A stretch of 24,673 bases of DNA from a virus. A program made the translations under genes and the position numbers. The stretch's first letter is position 1. Every line of letters begins with the position of its first letter. Shown piece after piece: positions 5,455 through 12,383 of the stretch. The notes beneath the pieces were generated by a model. That model was not told where the DNA came from and did not search any database. It saw only the letters and a list, made by a program, of their open reading frames with translations. The DNA is taken from positions 1 through 24,673 of the IMG/VR virus record IMGVR_UViG_3300027747_000650; one strand, given 5' to 3'.

Positions 5455-5513
5455 TCCACGCTCTCGCCATGTTCGCAATCCTCTTTCTTTTAATCGCTTT
5501 ATTCGACTTATAA
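5451..5513 (+). CDS. Micro-ORF encoding a hydrophobic peptide (20 aa)
   Basis: The ATG at 5451 overlaps the previous stop (ATGA). The 20-residue product MIHALAMFAILFLLIALFDL is almost entirely one hydrophobic segment with a single acidic residue near the end. It is long enough to span a membrane. The stop is followed within 20 bases by the terminator of the cluster. It could be a small membrane peptide or a chance frame; the coupling and composition favour a real one. Confidence 0.4.
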   Translation: MIHALAMFAILFLLIALFDL

Positions 5514-5532
5514 AGCCCCTCAACCCCAACAA

Positions 5533-5556
5533 AAAAGCCCCTTAATTGGGGCTTTT
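5533..5556. terminator. Bidirectional rho-independent terminator
   Basis: AAAAGCCCC (5533-5541) pairs with GGGGCTTTT (5548-5556) around TTAATT. A T-rich tract follows in the plus direction, and the leading A run gives T residues in the minus direction. It sits between the converging ends of the small-gene cluster and the primase-helicase gene and probably serves both. Confidence 0.85.
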
Positions 5557-5559
5557 CTT

Positions 5560-7872
5560 TTACTTGGATTTGACTACTTGGGGGGTTGGTATGTCCTCAA
5601 CTGCCCTTCTTAATTCTGACTTACTCAAACTCAACGCAACTTCTGGGGCGGCAAAAATATGCTTTTTAGTGTCAAACTCCCTTGATTTTAACCTCCCACA
5701 ATCCACCCAATTTGCTTCTTTTAAAGCGTGAAGGAGTGCGGCTTGTGGCACTTTAACATTGCTAGGGGCTAACCCAGTTAGACGATCGCAGAGAGCGTGA
5801 AAAGGTGAGCTAATCACCCCTTTTGTGAACTCCCCACTACGATTACGCAACATCTCGACAAGATATGATTCAGCCATAGACATTCCATGTTCGATAAGGT
5901 TAGATTTAAATTCAGTTGTAAAGGGTGGGGCAGATGGGTTGAAGTGACTTACATCACGGCTATGCAACCACGCTGAAATCGACTCGAAACCCCCATTTTG
6001 GTACCAATCCCACATTTTTTTAGCCTTGTTTGAGTCCATCTTTGGGGCTGCCGACCATACGCAAAACCATCTTCTATCCTGGGACGCTAAACTAATCGGA
6101 ACAGGGTCATTAGAAAACGCTAAAACGAACAGTCTATTTGCCATTTGGTATGGGTGTAAGCCTTTGCGATTAATTGGCAACATCTCTGGGGGCGCTGCAA
6201 TGATTGGCTTAAGTTGGTTAGCTAACTGCCTACGTGCTGCGGCATCCGGTTCTTTCAATTCGTTAATGATGAGAATCTCAGACTCTAATTGATAACCCCA
6301 CTGGCTAGTCACGCTATTACTATCCATGATCCCACGATTCTTAAGGTGTGGCCCACAGACTGCCCAGATGAACGGCGCCCACATAGTGTCTTTTCCAGAC
6401 CCCTCATCACCACCATGCAAAACGGCATGATTGATCTTGATGCGTGGGTTCTGCACCTTGAACGCCATGATGTCGAGTAAATGACTCAACTCCTCTGGCT
6501 CAGTAATCAACTCACGGCAATGGTCTAACCACGCTAAAACCGACTGATCATTCCCCTTGGCACCCTCAACATTTGGTCTAGCGTCACGCCAACGATTGCC
6601 AAATAAATCCCCATCACGGTTAACAATCACCGATTCACCGGCAGCATAGGTAATACCGACTAACGCCTTAGCTCCCTTGGCTTGCCTATTCTCATCGAAA
6701 CAATTTGACGCTAATATTCTGCTACCACTATGGATTGACTTGCAATCGATATGACGATAGAGCGCATTGAAAGTCTGACGGCTAACCTCGCGTCTGTCTT
6801 GCATATCGAAATATGATTCGTCATCCTGCACGTAAGCGAAGCGCTGATACCATTCCTCTTTTTCGACACGACCTAACTGTTTACGCTCAACTTCGGCAAT
6901 GTGGGCATCGGCATCGTTACTAAACATATCAGATGGGCTGATTTTAGCAAGCGCAACATTCATCGCTTCCGAAATGAGTTCTTCACGTAATCCATGAGCG
7001 ACTGTCGGGCCACCATTATCGGCAACCCACGCTAAAAACGACCTAGAATCGAAGTCAATACAATGCGAATGTAAGCAACAGTACGAACGATCCAACGGCT
7101 TGTAACGCCCCTCTGGATTGCCGTCGGTGTGTTCTGCATTGTTCGGACAGATAACGCCTAGCCACCCCTCACCATTAATTTTGGACAAGATGAGGCCTTC
7201 AGTATTAAGCCACGCTAACACGTTGTCGCTACCATTATCTGCTAATCTTAGCGGTTGATAATGGTTCGTATCAGCAGGCGCTGGGGTAACCCCCAACGCA
7301 TCGCAGATATCTCCTAAAGTATATTCGTTCAAAGGCGTAAACTCAACCAATTTTGCTTCAAAATTATTGCGACCAGGCTTCAGATTGATACTACCCGGCA
7401 AACGAACATTGCGTACCGCATTGCAAGCCCCTGCATCGGTGTAACCTGCATCGGCAATGGCTCGAATGGCTGCGGTAAACTCCCCCTTGGTCGGTTGTTC
7501 AGTAAACGCGTAGCCGTACTGAAAATTCCCCTCAGAAGTTTCTAAAATCCACGTTGGTGCAAGTGGTGGGGTCTTGGACTTGGTGCCAATGTCATCTAGC
7601 ATCATAAATAGAACATACTCGCAGTTAGACGCGCTTGCTGAGATGCGCCCATCCTCGAACCGGTCAATGATAAACGATGCAGTATTCACATACCACGCTT
7701 CCCCTGTTCGAGTCTTGGCAGTCGGCAAGTAAGCAGGCCATGTGCATTTGACTGCACCGTCTGCATGGAACTGCATCTCGTTGTTCTTCAGTTGTGGCTT
7801 TTGTCGAACGATTAACGCAGTTTCGCCTTCCGGTGCTAAGTTGATGATATAATCTAATAGATTTTGTTTCAT
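5560..7872 (-). CDS. Primase-polymerase / SF3-type helicase fusion (RepB primase + DUF5906-like)
   Basis: A 770-residue replication protein expected to prime and unwind DNA at phage forks. Residues about 55-180 resemble the RepB/archaeo-eukaryotic primase fold: LFMMLDDIGTK at 88-98 with a DD pair, WILETSEGNFQYGY at 108-121 and AVRNVRLPGSINLKPG at 152-167. A zinc-binding cluster follows (C242, H248, C265/266, H268, H270, C271). The C-terminal half is a D5/SF3-like ATPase: Walker A GGDEGSGKDT at 487-496, Walker B ILIINE at 533-538, sensor AFSND near 585-589 and an arginine pair at 600-601. This order is known from phage primase-helicases such as NrS-1-type proteins. A good GGAGAT ribosome site precedes the ATG. 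It is last in the leftward replication operon. The exact primase catalytic residues are not certain. Confidence 0.85.
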   Translation of the reverse strand: MKQNLLDYIINLAPEGETALIVRQKPQLKNNEMQFHADGAVKCTWPAYLPTAKTRTGEAWYVNTASFIIDRFEDGRISASASNCEYVLFMMLDDIGTKSKTPPLAPTWILETSEGNFQYGYAFTEQPTKGEFTAAIRAIADAGYTDAGACNAVRNVRLPGSINLKPGRNNFEAKLVEFTPLNEYTLGDICDALGVTPAPADTNHYQPLRLADNGSDNVLAWLNTEGLILSKINGEGWLGVICPNNAEHTDGNPEGRYKPLDRSYCCLHSHCIDFDSRSFLAWVADNGGPTVAHGLREELISEAMNVALAKISPSDMFSNDADAHIAEVERKQLGRVEKEEWYQRFAYVQDDESYFDMQDRREVSRQTFNALYRHIDCKSIHSGSRILASNCFDENRQAKGAKALVGITYAAGESVIVNRDGDLFGNRWRDARPNVEGAKGNDQSVLAWLDHCRELITEPEELSHLLDIMAFKVQNPRIKINHAVLHGGDEGSGKDTMWAPFIWAVCGPHLKNRGIMDSNSVTSQWGYQLESEILIINELKEPDAAARRQLANQLKPIIAAPPEMLPINRKGLHPYQMANRLFVLAFSNDPVPISLASQDRRWFCVWSAAPKMDSNKAKKMWDWYQNGGFESISAWLHSRDVSHFNPSAPPFTTEFKSNLIEHGMSMAESYLVEMLRNRSGEFTKGVISSPFHALCDRLTGLAPSNVKVPQAALLHALKEANWVDCGRLKSREFDTKKHIFAAPEVALSLSKSELRRAVEDIPTPQVVKSK

Positions 7873-7900
7873 TTTGTATCTCCGTGAGTGTTGACTTTTT

Positions 7901-7946
7901 AAATCCCCTAGCCAAATCTAATAAAGTAGCTAGGGGATTTTTTTTT
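7901..7946 (+). terminator. Strong plus-direction terminator inside the minus-strand operon
   Basis: AAATCCCCTAGC (7901-7912) pairs perfectly over 12 bp with GCTAGGGGATTT (7929-7940) around a 16-base loop, and T continues to 7946. The T tract lies on the plus strand, so it stops rightward transcripts, although both flanking genes are on the minus strand. On the minus strand the stem is followed by only three T and then A, so the operon could read through. Confidence 0.75.
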
Positions 7947-7948
7947 AA

Positions 7949-9919
7949 TTACTTTCCATAACGCTGCATTGTATTTACTTCAATGTTTAATGGTAATCCT
8001 TGCGCCCATGCCGGTGGAGTACACATCACCTCTTGCATCTTCTGCGTTACCGCTTCTGGTTCGGATGTTTCCACGACTATTTCATCATGTATGTGTAAAA
8101 CCACATCATCCAATTGACGTAGTGAATGTCGAAGTAAATCATTGGCAACGGCTTGCGTAATGTTCTCGCAGGCAAGCCCTCTCCATAATCTGCCACGTGG
8201 CCATTCTGTTGCGTCTGCGGCAGGTTTCCATGCTGATTTGGCATAAGTAACTCCATCTGGTTCTAACTTTGCGAATGGATAGCATAACACACGACCGCTT
8301 GGAAGTGCATACCATAAGTGTTGACCATCAAACAGATAAGCCACACGCCCTGCGCTAAACTCGCGCCCAACATTACGCATGGCTCTGGTGTAAGCGTTCT
8401 CTAAATTCTGCCATAAATCGACTGCCCAAGGGTTTGCCATACGCCAAGCGTTAACCATCTGCTTGGCTAAAGGCTCTGGCAACGATACACCGTAGACCTT
8501 ACCCATTGCAGCAAAGGCACCCACACCACCAGCAAAGCCACACGCTAACTCTTGCACCTTACCTAGTTGACGCTGACTGTCAGACACTTGATCAACTGCC
8601 ACCCTAAAGGTCGCACTTGCATTGTGCTTATAAACATCAGCACCAGTACGGAACAAGTCTAACTTCTGCACACCAGATGGGCAATTAGATAGCCAAGGGT
8701 TTACTCTTGCTTCAACTGCTGACCAATCGGCTACTACCAAGGATTTTCCGTGCATCGGTATAATTGCTGGTCGCAACATTCCTTTGAGTACGTCGGTAAC
8801 TCGCTTTCCGTAAACAGGCACAATTGCGTGGCTTCTAACCATTGCTTGCCTGACGGCGTCGGGTTCTTTAGCACACTTTCGGGTGAAGTTGTGGACTTGG
8901 GCGCCGTAGCTACTTGCTCTGCCCGTAGCACTTCCACCAGCAAACACGAACGCTCCTCGAACTCGTTGATCTTCAACATCGGCTAATTCCTTTAATCGTT
9001 TAAATTTGGCTACGCTCGACGCCCATAGGTCATCAGCGCATTGGATAACATCTGCCACGTTTGGCGGCACTTGTTCTGGATTTTCTTGCGCAAGAACTAA
9101 TAGATTAGCCCTTACCGACTTGTCAATGGAATACTTCTTGACATCATCTTTGTAAATTTCCATCAGTTTCTTAGCTTCATTACCGACACGTGCAAGCACC
9201 CACTCACGCATCTTGGTGCTACGAACTGAGGTAATTTCCCCCTCAGTCACTTCAGTTACAATCTTCTCAATTTCTTCTAACTCGACACTTGCATAACCGA
9301 TGGCTGCGTTACATAAGTCGGTGTCGATTAAAACCCCCCTGTCGTTGATGCGCTCATTCACATGATAGTCAGCCAACTCCTCATCCGATAACTGGCGCAT
9401 GGCCTTGCTAATCGCACGCATAGCACGAACGTCTTGGCTGCAATAAGAAATCATCTCAGCCATTAGCGTAAGGTCGTCATTGAATGCACCGTCAGCTTTA
9501 GGAATAGACAACAAACGAATGAGTTGACTGCCACGGTGATCCTTACGCATATTGGCACCACTAAAGCGACCGACATCTTCGAGTGAACCTGGCGCGCAGT
9601 TGGCACGTGCTTGTGTTGCGGTGCAATAGAACTGCTCTAACTTTGGTTCGGGGATGCCGTAATCAGGGCATAAGACATACCAAAAGATTAAACGCTCAAA
9701 CGCAGCGTTATGCGCCCTAATCTGACCGCCTTGTTGGATAAAGTCAATAATTTGTTGTGGGAATGGTTGACTAGGCACCCATGTCTGTACATCTTCATCA
9801 TTGAAAGCATAGGAAAGACACAGCACCGAAGTGCTGATGTCCTTGGCATAGTTGTAGCCACCACGACTGATAAGGTCACAACGGCTACGCGTTTCAAAAT
9901 CTAAATAGAGTATTGTCAT
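7949..9919 (-). CDS. Family A DNA polymerase with 3'-5' exonuclease
   Basis: A 656-residue replicative polymerase. The proofreading domain has Exo I DFET at 7-10, Exo II HNAAFER at 70-76 and Exo III YCSQD at 159-163. The polymerase domain has motif A VVADWSAVEARV at 395-406 (metal Asp398), motif B R450-QLGKVQELACGFAGG (O-helix, Lys454) and motif C HIHDE at 609-613 (Asp612). All catalytic residues are present. The length matches the compact pol A found in many phages; no 5'-3' exonuclease domain is present. It lies between the probable DNA-binding protein and the primase-helicase. No clear ribosome site precedes the ATG at 9919, so efficient translation may depend on another mechanism, or the start may be slightly different. 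Confidence 0.95.
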   Translation of the reverse strand: MTILYLDFETRSRCDLISRGGYNYAKDISTSVLCLSYAFNDEDVQTWVPSQPFPQQIIDFIQQGGQIRAHNAAFERLIFWYVLCPDYGIPEPKLEQFYCTATQARANCAPGSLEDVGRFSGANMRKDHRGSQLIRLLSIPKADGAFNDDLTLMAEMISYCSQDVRAMRAISKAMRQLSDEELADYHVNERINDRGVLIDTDLCNAAIGYASVELEEIEKIVTEVTEGEITSVRSTKMREWVLARVGNEAKKLMEIYKDDVKKYSIDKSVRANLLVLAQENPEQVPPNVADVIQCADDLWASSVAKFKRLKELADVEDQRVRGAFVFAGGSATGRASSYGAQVHNFTRKCAKEPDAVRQAMVRSHAIVPVYGKRVTDVLKGMLRPAIIPMHGKSLVVADWSAVEARVNPWLSNCPSGVQKLDLFRTGADVYKHNASATFRVAVDQVSDSQRQLGKVQELACGFAGGVGAFAAMGKVYGVSLPEPLAKQMVNAWRMANPWAVDLWQNLENAYTRAMRNVGREFSAGRVAYLFDGQHLWYALPSGRVLCYPFAKLEPDGVTYAKSAWKPAADATEWPRGRLWRGLACENITQAVANDLLRHSLRQLDDVVLHIHDEIVVETSEPEAVTQKMQEVMCTPPAWAQGLPLNIEVNTMQRYGK

Positions 9920-10024
9920 AGGATAGGTGGGGCGTCGATTCGGTCACTATTGCACATATGTTAGAAAGCAGAAAAATAACATACTTGTGACATCCTCGAA
10001 TATCTGCTTAATCACCCCTAAGAC

Positions 10025-10681
10025 TTAGCTTCTACGACGACGAGTTGCAGGCGCTGGTGCTTCTGCTGCAGTTTCTGCTTCTTTCGGTGCTTCTAACTGC
10101 TCGGCTTTGTCGGCATCCATACCTACCCATGACTGAATGTCAAAGATTGGAGTATAGATACGGCCATAAGACTTGTGACTGTAATGCTCTTTCTTTAGCG
10201 ACACAATCGGAACAGGCTTACTACTATCTGTTTCTACTTGTGTTGCGATGGCTACGGCTAGGGCTTGAACTGATCGTTTGCCACCAACGCTAGTTGTGGT
10301 GTAACGTACTTCCATATCCTTATCTTCGCCAGTCAAACACTTCATGGACATACCGACCTGCGTTTCCCAACCTTTCTTTGCGTTAGGTGGCGCTGCGTCA
10401 AGTTCCGGCAATGGCTGAGATACTGATACCATCTTCTCACCAAGCACTTCACCATCACCCCATGCGATGTAACCATGCACGAATGAGAAAGGATTGACTG
10501 CCCATGTAGAATCATCTTCGACTTCGGTCTGATCTGCACCGAATACCCAATGGCCTGTTTTGTCCATCTTGATGATGACGACACCTGCTGCGCCAACATC
10601 GGTTTCTAAAGCACGTAATGCTGTAGATAATGATTCGACTGAAGGTAATTTTGCTGCTGAAAATGTAGTTAAATTTGACAT
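10025..10681 (-). CDS. Conserved phage replication-operon protein, possible ssDNA-binding protein
   Basis: A 218-residue protein directly upstream of the DNA polymerase gene. Recognisable segments are VVIIKMDKTGHWVFGADQTE at about 34-53, NPFSFVHGYIAWGD at about 62-75, YTTTSVGGKRSVQALA near 126-141 and HYSHKSYGRIYTPIFD near 165-180. I know this pattern from hypothetical proteins in the same operon position of other phages. The place is where many phages carry a ssDNA-binding protein (often DUF2815), but the sequence does not match DUF2815, and the Ala/Pro/Glu-rich tail ends in RRRRS rather than the acidic tip of SSB. The ribosome site AAGGA overlaps the stop of the upstream gene (TAAGGA). DNA binding is inference. 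Confidence 0.65.
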   Translation of the reverse strand: MSNLTTFSAAKLPSVESLSTALRALETDVGAAGVVIIKMDKTGHWVFGADQTEVEDDSTWAVNPFSFVHGYIAWGDGEVLGEKMVSVSQPLPELDAAPPNAKKGWETQVGMSMKCLTGEDKDMEVRYTTTSVGGKRSVQALAVAIATQVETDSSKPVPIVSLKKEHYSHKSYGRIYTPIFDIQSWVGMDADKAEQLEAPKEAETAAEAPAPATRRRRS

Positions 10682-10692
10682 AATTTTATTCC

Positions 10693-11814
10693 TTATTGAA
10701 TTTTAGAAAGGGCCGCGGTGAGTTGCTTCCCGATGTTTACCACGGCTGGGCGTGAATCATCTTCACGCGCCAACGTACTGCCGCTACTTACTGCTACTAC
10801 TAAGTCGTCAGGCAATTTTGCGCCTAACTTCTTGAGTTCTTTTTCTGCTTGCGCAGGGGATACAATCGACTTCTTAAACGCATCAATACCTAAGTCGGCT
10901 AGTTGAACGCTTGCTTCAGTTTCATTCGACCATTGGCGTGTAGCACGCTTGTTGACCAACTTCCACCCTGGCACAGGCTTATCATTCTCAAGCATTTGAA
11001 ATGCTAATGCTCTCAAGTCTGTAATCCATTGTTCTAACAAGTCACAGTTTGCTAAGTATGCACCAATTCTCTGCGCGTCTAATGATTCTAAACTTGTATG
11101 CAACGCGCGGTCAACTGCACCAGTCATTTGTGGGCAAGTCGGCTTGGCTGCGCACCATCTGCAATGCTCACCTGCCTTCATGGTTGCCGTTTTCTTTTCT
11201 GACTCGTAAACTGCGTGTTGGAGTTGTGTTTCAAACTGCGCAATACGCTCTTTAGTCGTCACCCAACGTCTAATCATAGGTGGCTGAATAATGACACATT
11301 CAATTGCATCAACACCATCAAACGCCCACTTCGCTGATTCAGTACGCATGGCTGCGGCAGCATAAAACATCAACTGTTCGTTTTCTTCTACGCTAACTGC
11401 TACGCCATCACCAAACTTCCAGTCGAGTACGATTGCGCAATTACCGATACGACCAATTAAATCACATGAACCAAAGACATTAGGTAAGAAGTCACCAAAA
11501 TTAACTTTAGTTTCTACTGCATATTCCATCTCAAGCTTAGGATCTACTTCATGCAATAGTTTTAAAGCCCCCATTAATTTGTTGTCAATTAATTCTTGCG
11601 TTAATACTTGGTCGTTATACCTCATACCAAGCAAAGACTCTGGTGGTATATCTGAACCTAATACTTGTGCAATTGCGTCATGCAGTAATGTACCTTCATC
11701 GGCATAGCTACTGCTTGGCTTTGGTGGCATCTTAGCGCATAAGGCAACCGATGCTGGGCAGTTAATAACCCTTTTAGCAGTTGAGCCGCCGACGATATTT
11801 GAATGATTAGCCAT
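10693..11814 (-). CDS. DUF2800-like PD-(D/E)XK nuclease with Fe-S cysteines
   Basis: A 373-residue RecB/Cas4-type nuclease. The active site is visible: EGTLLH at 40-45 (His45), GSCDLIG with Asp118, VLDWKFG with Asp131 and Lys133, and NEQLMFY with Gln147/Tyr151. Four cysteines fit the Cas4/AddB-type 4Fe-4S pattern: one near the N-terminus (C19, with C26 also near) and a C-terminal trio C218-x2-C221-x5-C227. Such enzymes resect DNA ends; in this operon it may process replication or recombination intermediates or degrade host DNA. It begins with a TAATG overlap with the 65-aa gene and is followed 12 bases later by the probable DNA-binding protein. The fold and catalysis are inferred from motifs; the family label is from memory. 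Confidence 0.85.
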   Translation of the reverse strand: MANHSNIVGGSTAKRVINCPASVALCAKMPPKPSSSYADEGTLLHDAIAQVLGSDIPPESLLGMRYNDQVLTQELIDNKLMGALKLLHEVDPKLEMEYAVETKVNFGDFLPNVFGSCDLIGRIGNCAIVLDWKFGDGVAVSVEENEQLMFYAAAAMRTESAKWAFDGVDAIECVIIQPPMIRRWVTTKERIAQFETQLQHAVYESEKKTATMKAGEHCRWCAAKPTCPQMTGAVDRALHTSLESLDAQRIGAYLANCDLLEQWITDLRALAFQMLENDKPVPGWKLVNKRATRQWSNETEASVQLADLGIDAFKKSIVSPAQAEKELKKLGAKLPDDLVVAVSSGSTLAREDDSRPAVVNIGKQLTAALSKIQ

Positions 11815-12011
11815 TATGCAGCCCTCGCTTTCATCATTGCATCAGCAATTTTATAAGATTGCATTGCTAAATATTCAAGATAATATTCTTCTATTTTAAA
11901 AACCATTCCTTGCATTGCTTTAGCAGCGAAGTAATCTCTTAAATCCATGCCATCTTGTGCAACTGTATAACCATCTTTATATTCTTTATGCTCACTTGGA
12001 AATGCTTTCAT
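11814..12011 (-). CDS. Small conserved phage protein, first gene of replication operon (65 aa)
   Basis: Residues 18-35 (AQDGMDLRDYFAAKAMQG) followed by a helical YLAMQSYKIADAMMKAR tail form a pattern that recurs in small phage proteins of unknown function. It is soluble and helical. It is the first gene after the near-consensus leftward promoter, with an AAAGGT ribosome site about 9 bases before the ATG. The stop overlaps the nuclease start (TAATG). Expression with replication genes suggests a DNA-metabolism or regulatory role, not shown by sequence. Confidence 0.7.
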   Translation of the reverse strand: MKAFPSEHKEYKDGYTVAQDGMDLRDYFAAKAMQGMVFKIEEYYLEYLAMQSYKIADAMMKARAA

Positions 12012-12047
12012 TTTTATTTACCTTTAATTTAGTTGATTGGAGATTTT

Positions 12048-12076
12048 ATTATACACAAATAAAAATATTGTGTTAA
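12048..12076 (-). promoter_or_regulatory. Near-consensus sigma70 promoter for the replication operon
   Basis: On the minus strand TTAACA (12076-12071, 5 of 6 to TTGACA) is followed by 17 bases and TATAAT (12053-12048, 6 of 6). Transcription would start near 12041, leaving a leader of about 30 bases. The promoter occupies most of the gap between the two divergent replication units. Confidence 0.8.
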
Positions 12077-12086
12077 ACTTTTTTAC

Positions 12087-12383
12087 ATGGAAATTAAAAA
12101 TAAATCAGAAAGTGAGTCAGAAATTGAAAAATACTTCATTTGGGCAGTTGCGTCACTCGGTGGCAAAAGTTTTAAATTCAAGTCAATTAATCATCGTGGG
12201 GTGGCTGATCGAATTGCTTGTCTACCTGACGGCTCGACCTGGTTTGTCGAAATTAAACGGCCTAAAGGTGGTCGCCTATCGCCTTTGCAAGTTTTATTTG
12301 CGGAGGAAATGGCAAAACTAAATCAAAATTACGCGTGTCTGTGGGATAAAAATCAAATAAACGAATGGAAAAATAAACTATGA
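12087..12383 (+). CDS. VRR-NUC domain nuclease (98 aa)
   Basis: A stand-alone VRR-NUC protein of normal size for phages. Conserved features are GVADRIACLPDG with Asp41, FVEIKRPKGG with Glu55 and Lys57 (E-x-K), and the following LSPLQVLFAEEM helix with the Gln. These make up the PD-(D/E)XK active site. Stand-alone phage versions are proposed junction-resolving or flap nucleases; in this phage the enzyme would trim replication or recombination branches. It is the first gene of the rightward replication unit, and its stop overlaps the methyltransferase start (ATGA). No convincing -35/-10 pair was found for this strand, so the rightward promoter is unidentified. Confidence 0.9.
   Translation: MEIKNKSESESEIEKYFIWAVASLGGKSFKFKSINHRGVADRIACLPDGSTWFVEIKRPKGGRLSPLQVLFAEEMAKLNQNYACLWDKNQINEWKNKL

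Noticed and set aside
9920-10024. 22-codon GTG frame between polymerase and the DNA-binding-like gene
   Set aside because: Short hydrophobic product with no conserved pattern and weak support; left as a 105-base intergenic spacer.
10025-10681. Assignment as DUF2815 single-strand DNA-binding protein
   Set aside because: Gene order fits, but the recognisable sequence pattern does not match that family; kept as a possible DNA-binding protein.
12033-12065. Rightward sigma70 promoter for the VRR-NUC unit
   Set aside because: Candidate TTGATT and TTGGAG -35 boxes lack a matching -10 at 16-18 bases.
12037-12321. 94-codon plus frame overlapping VRR-NUC
   Set aside because: It is out of frame with the recognisable nuclease, and its start lies inside the leftward promoter leader.
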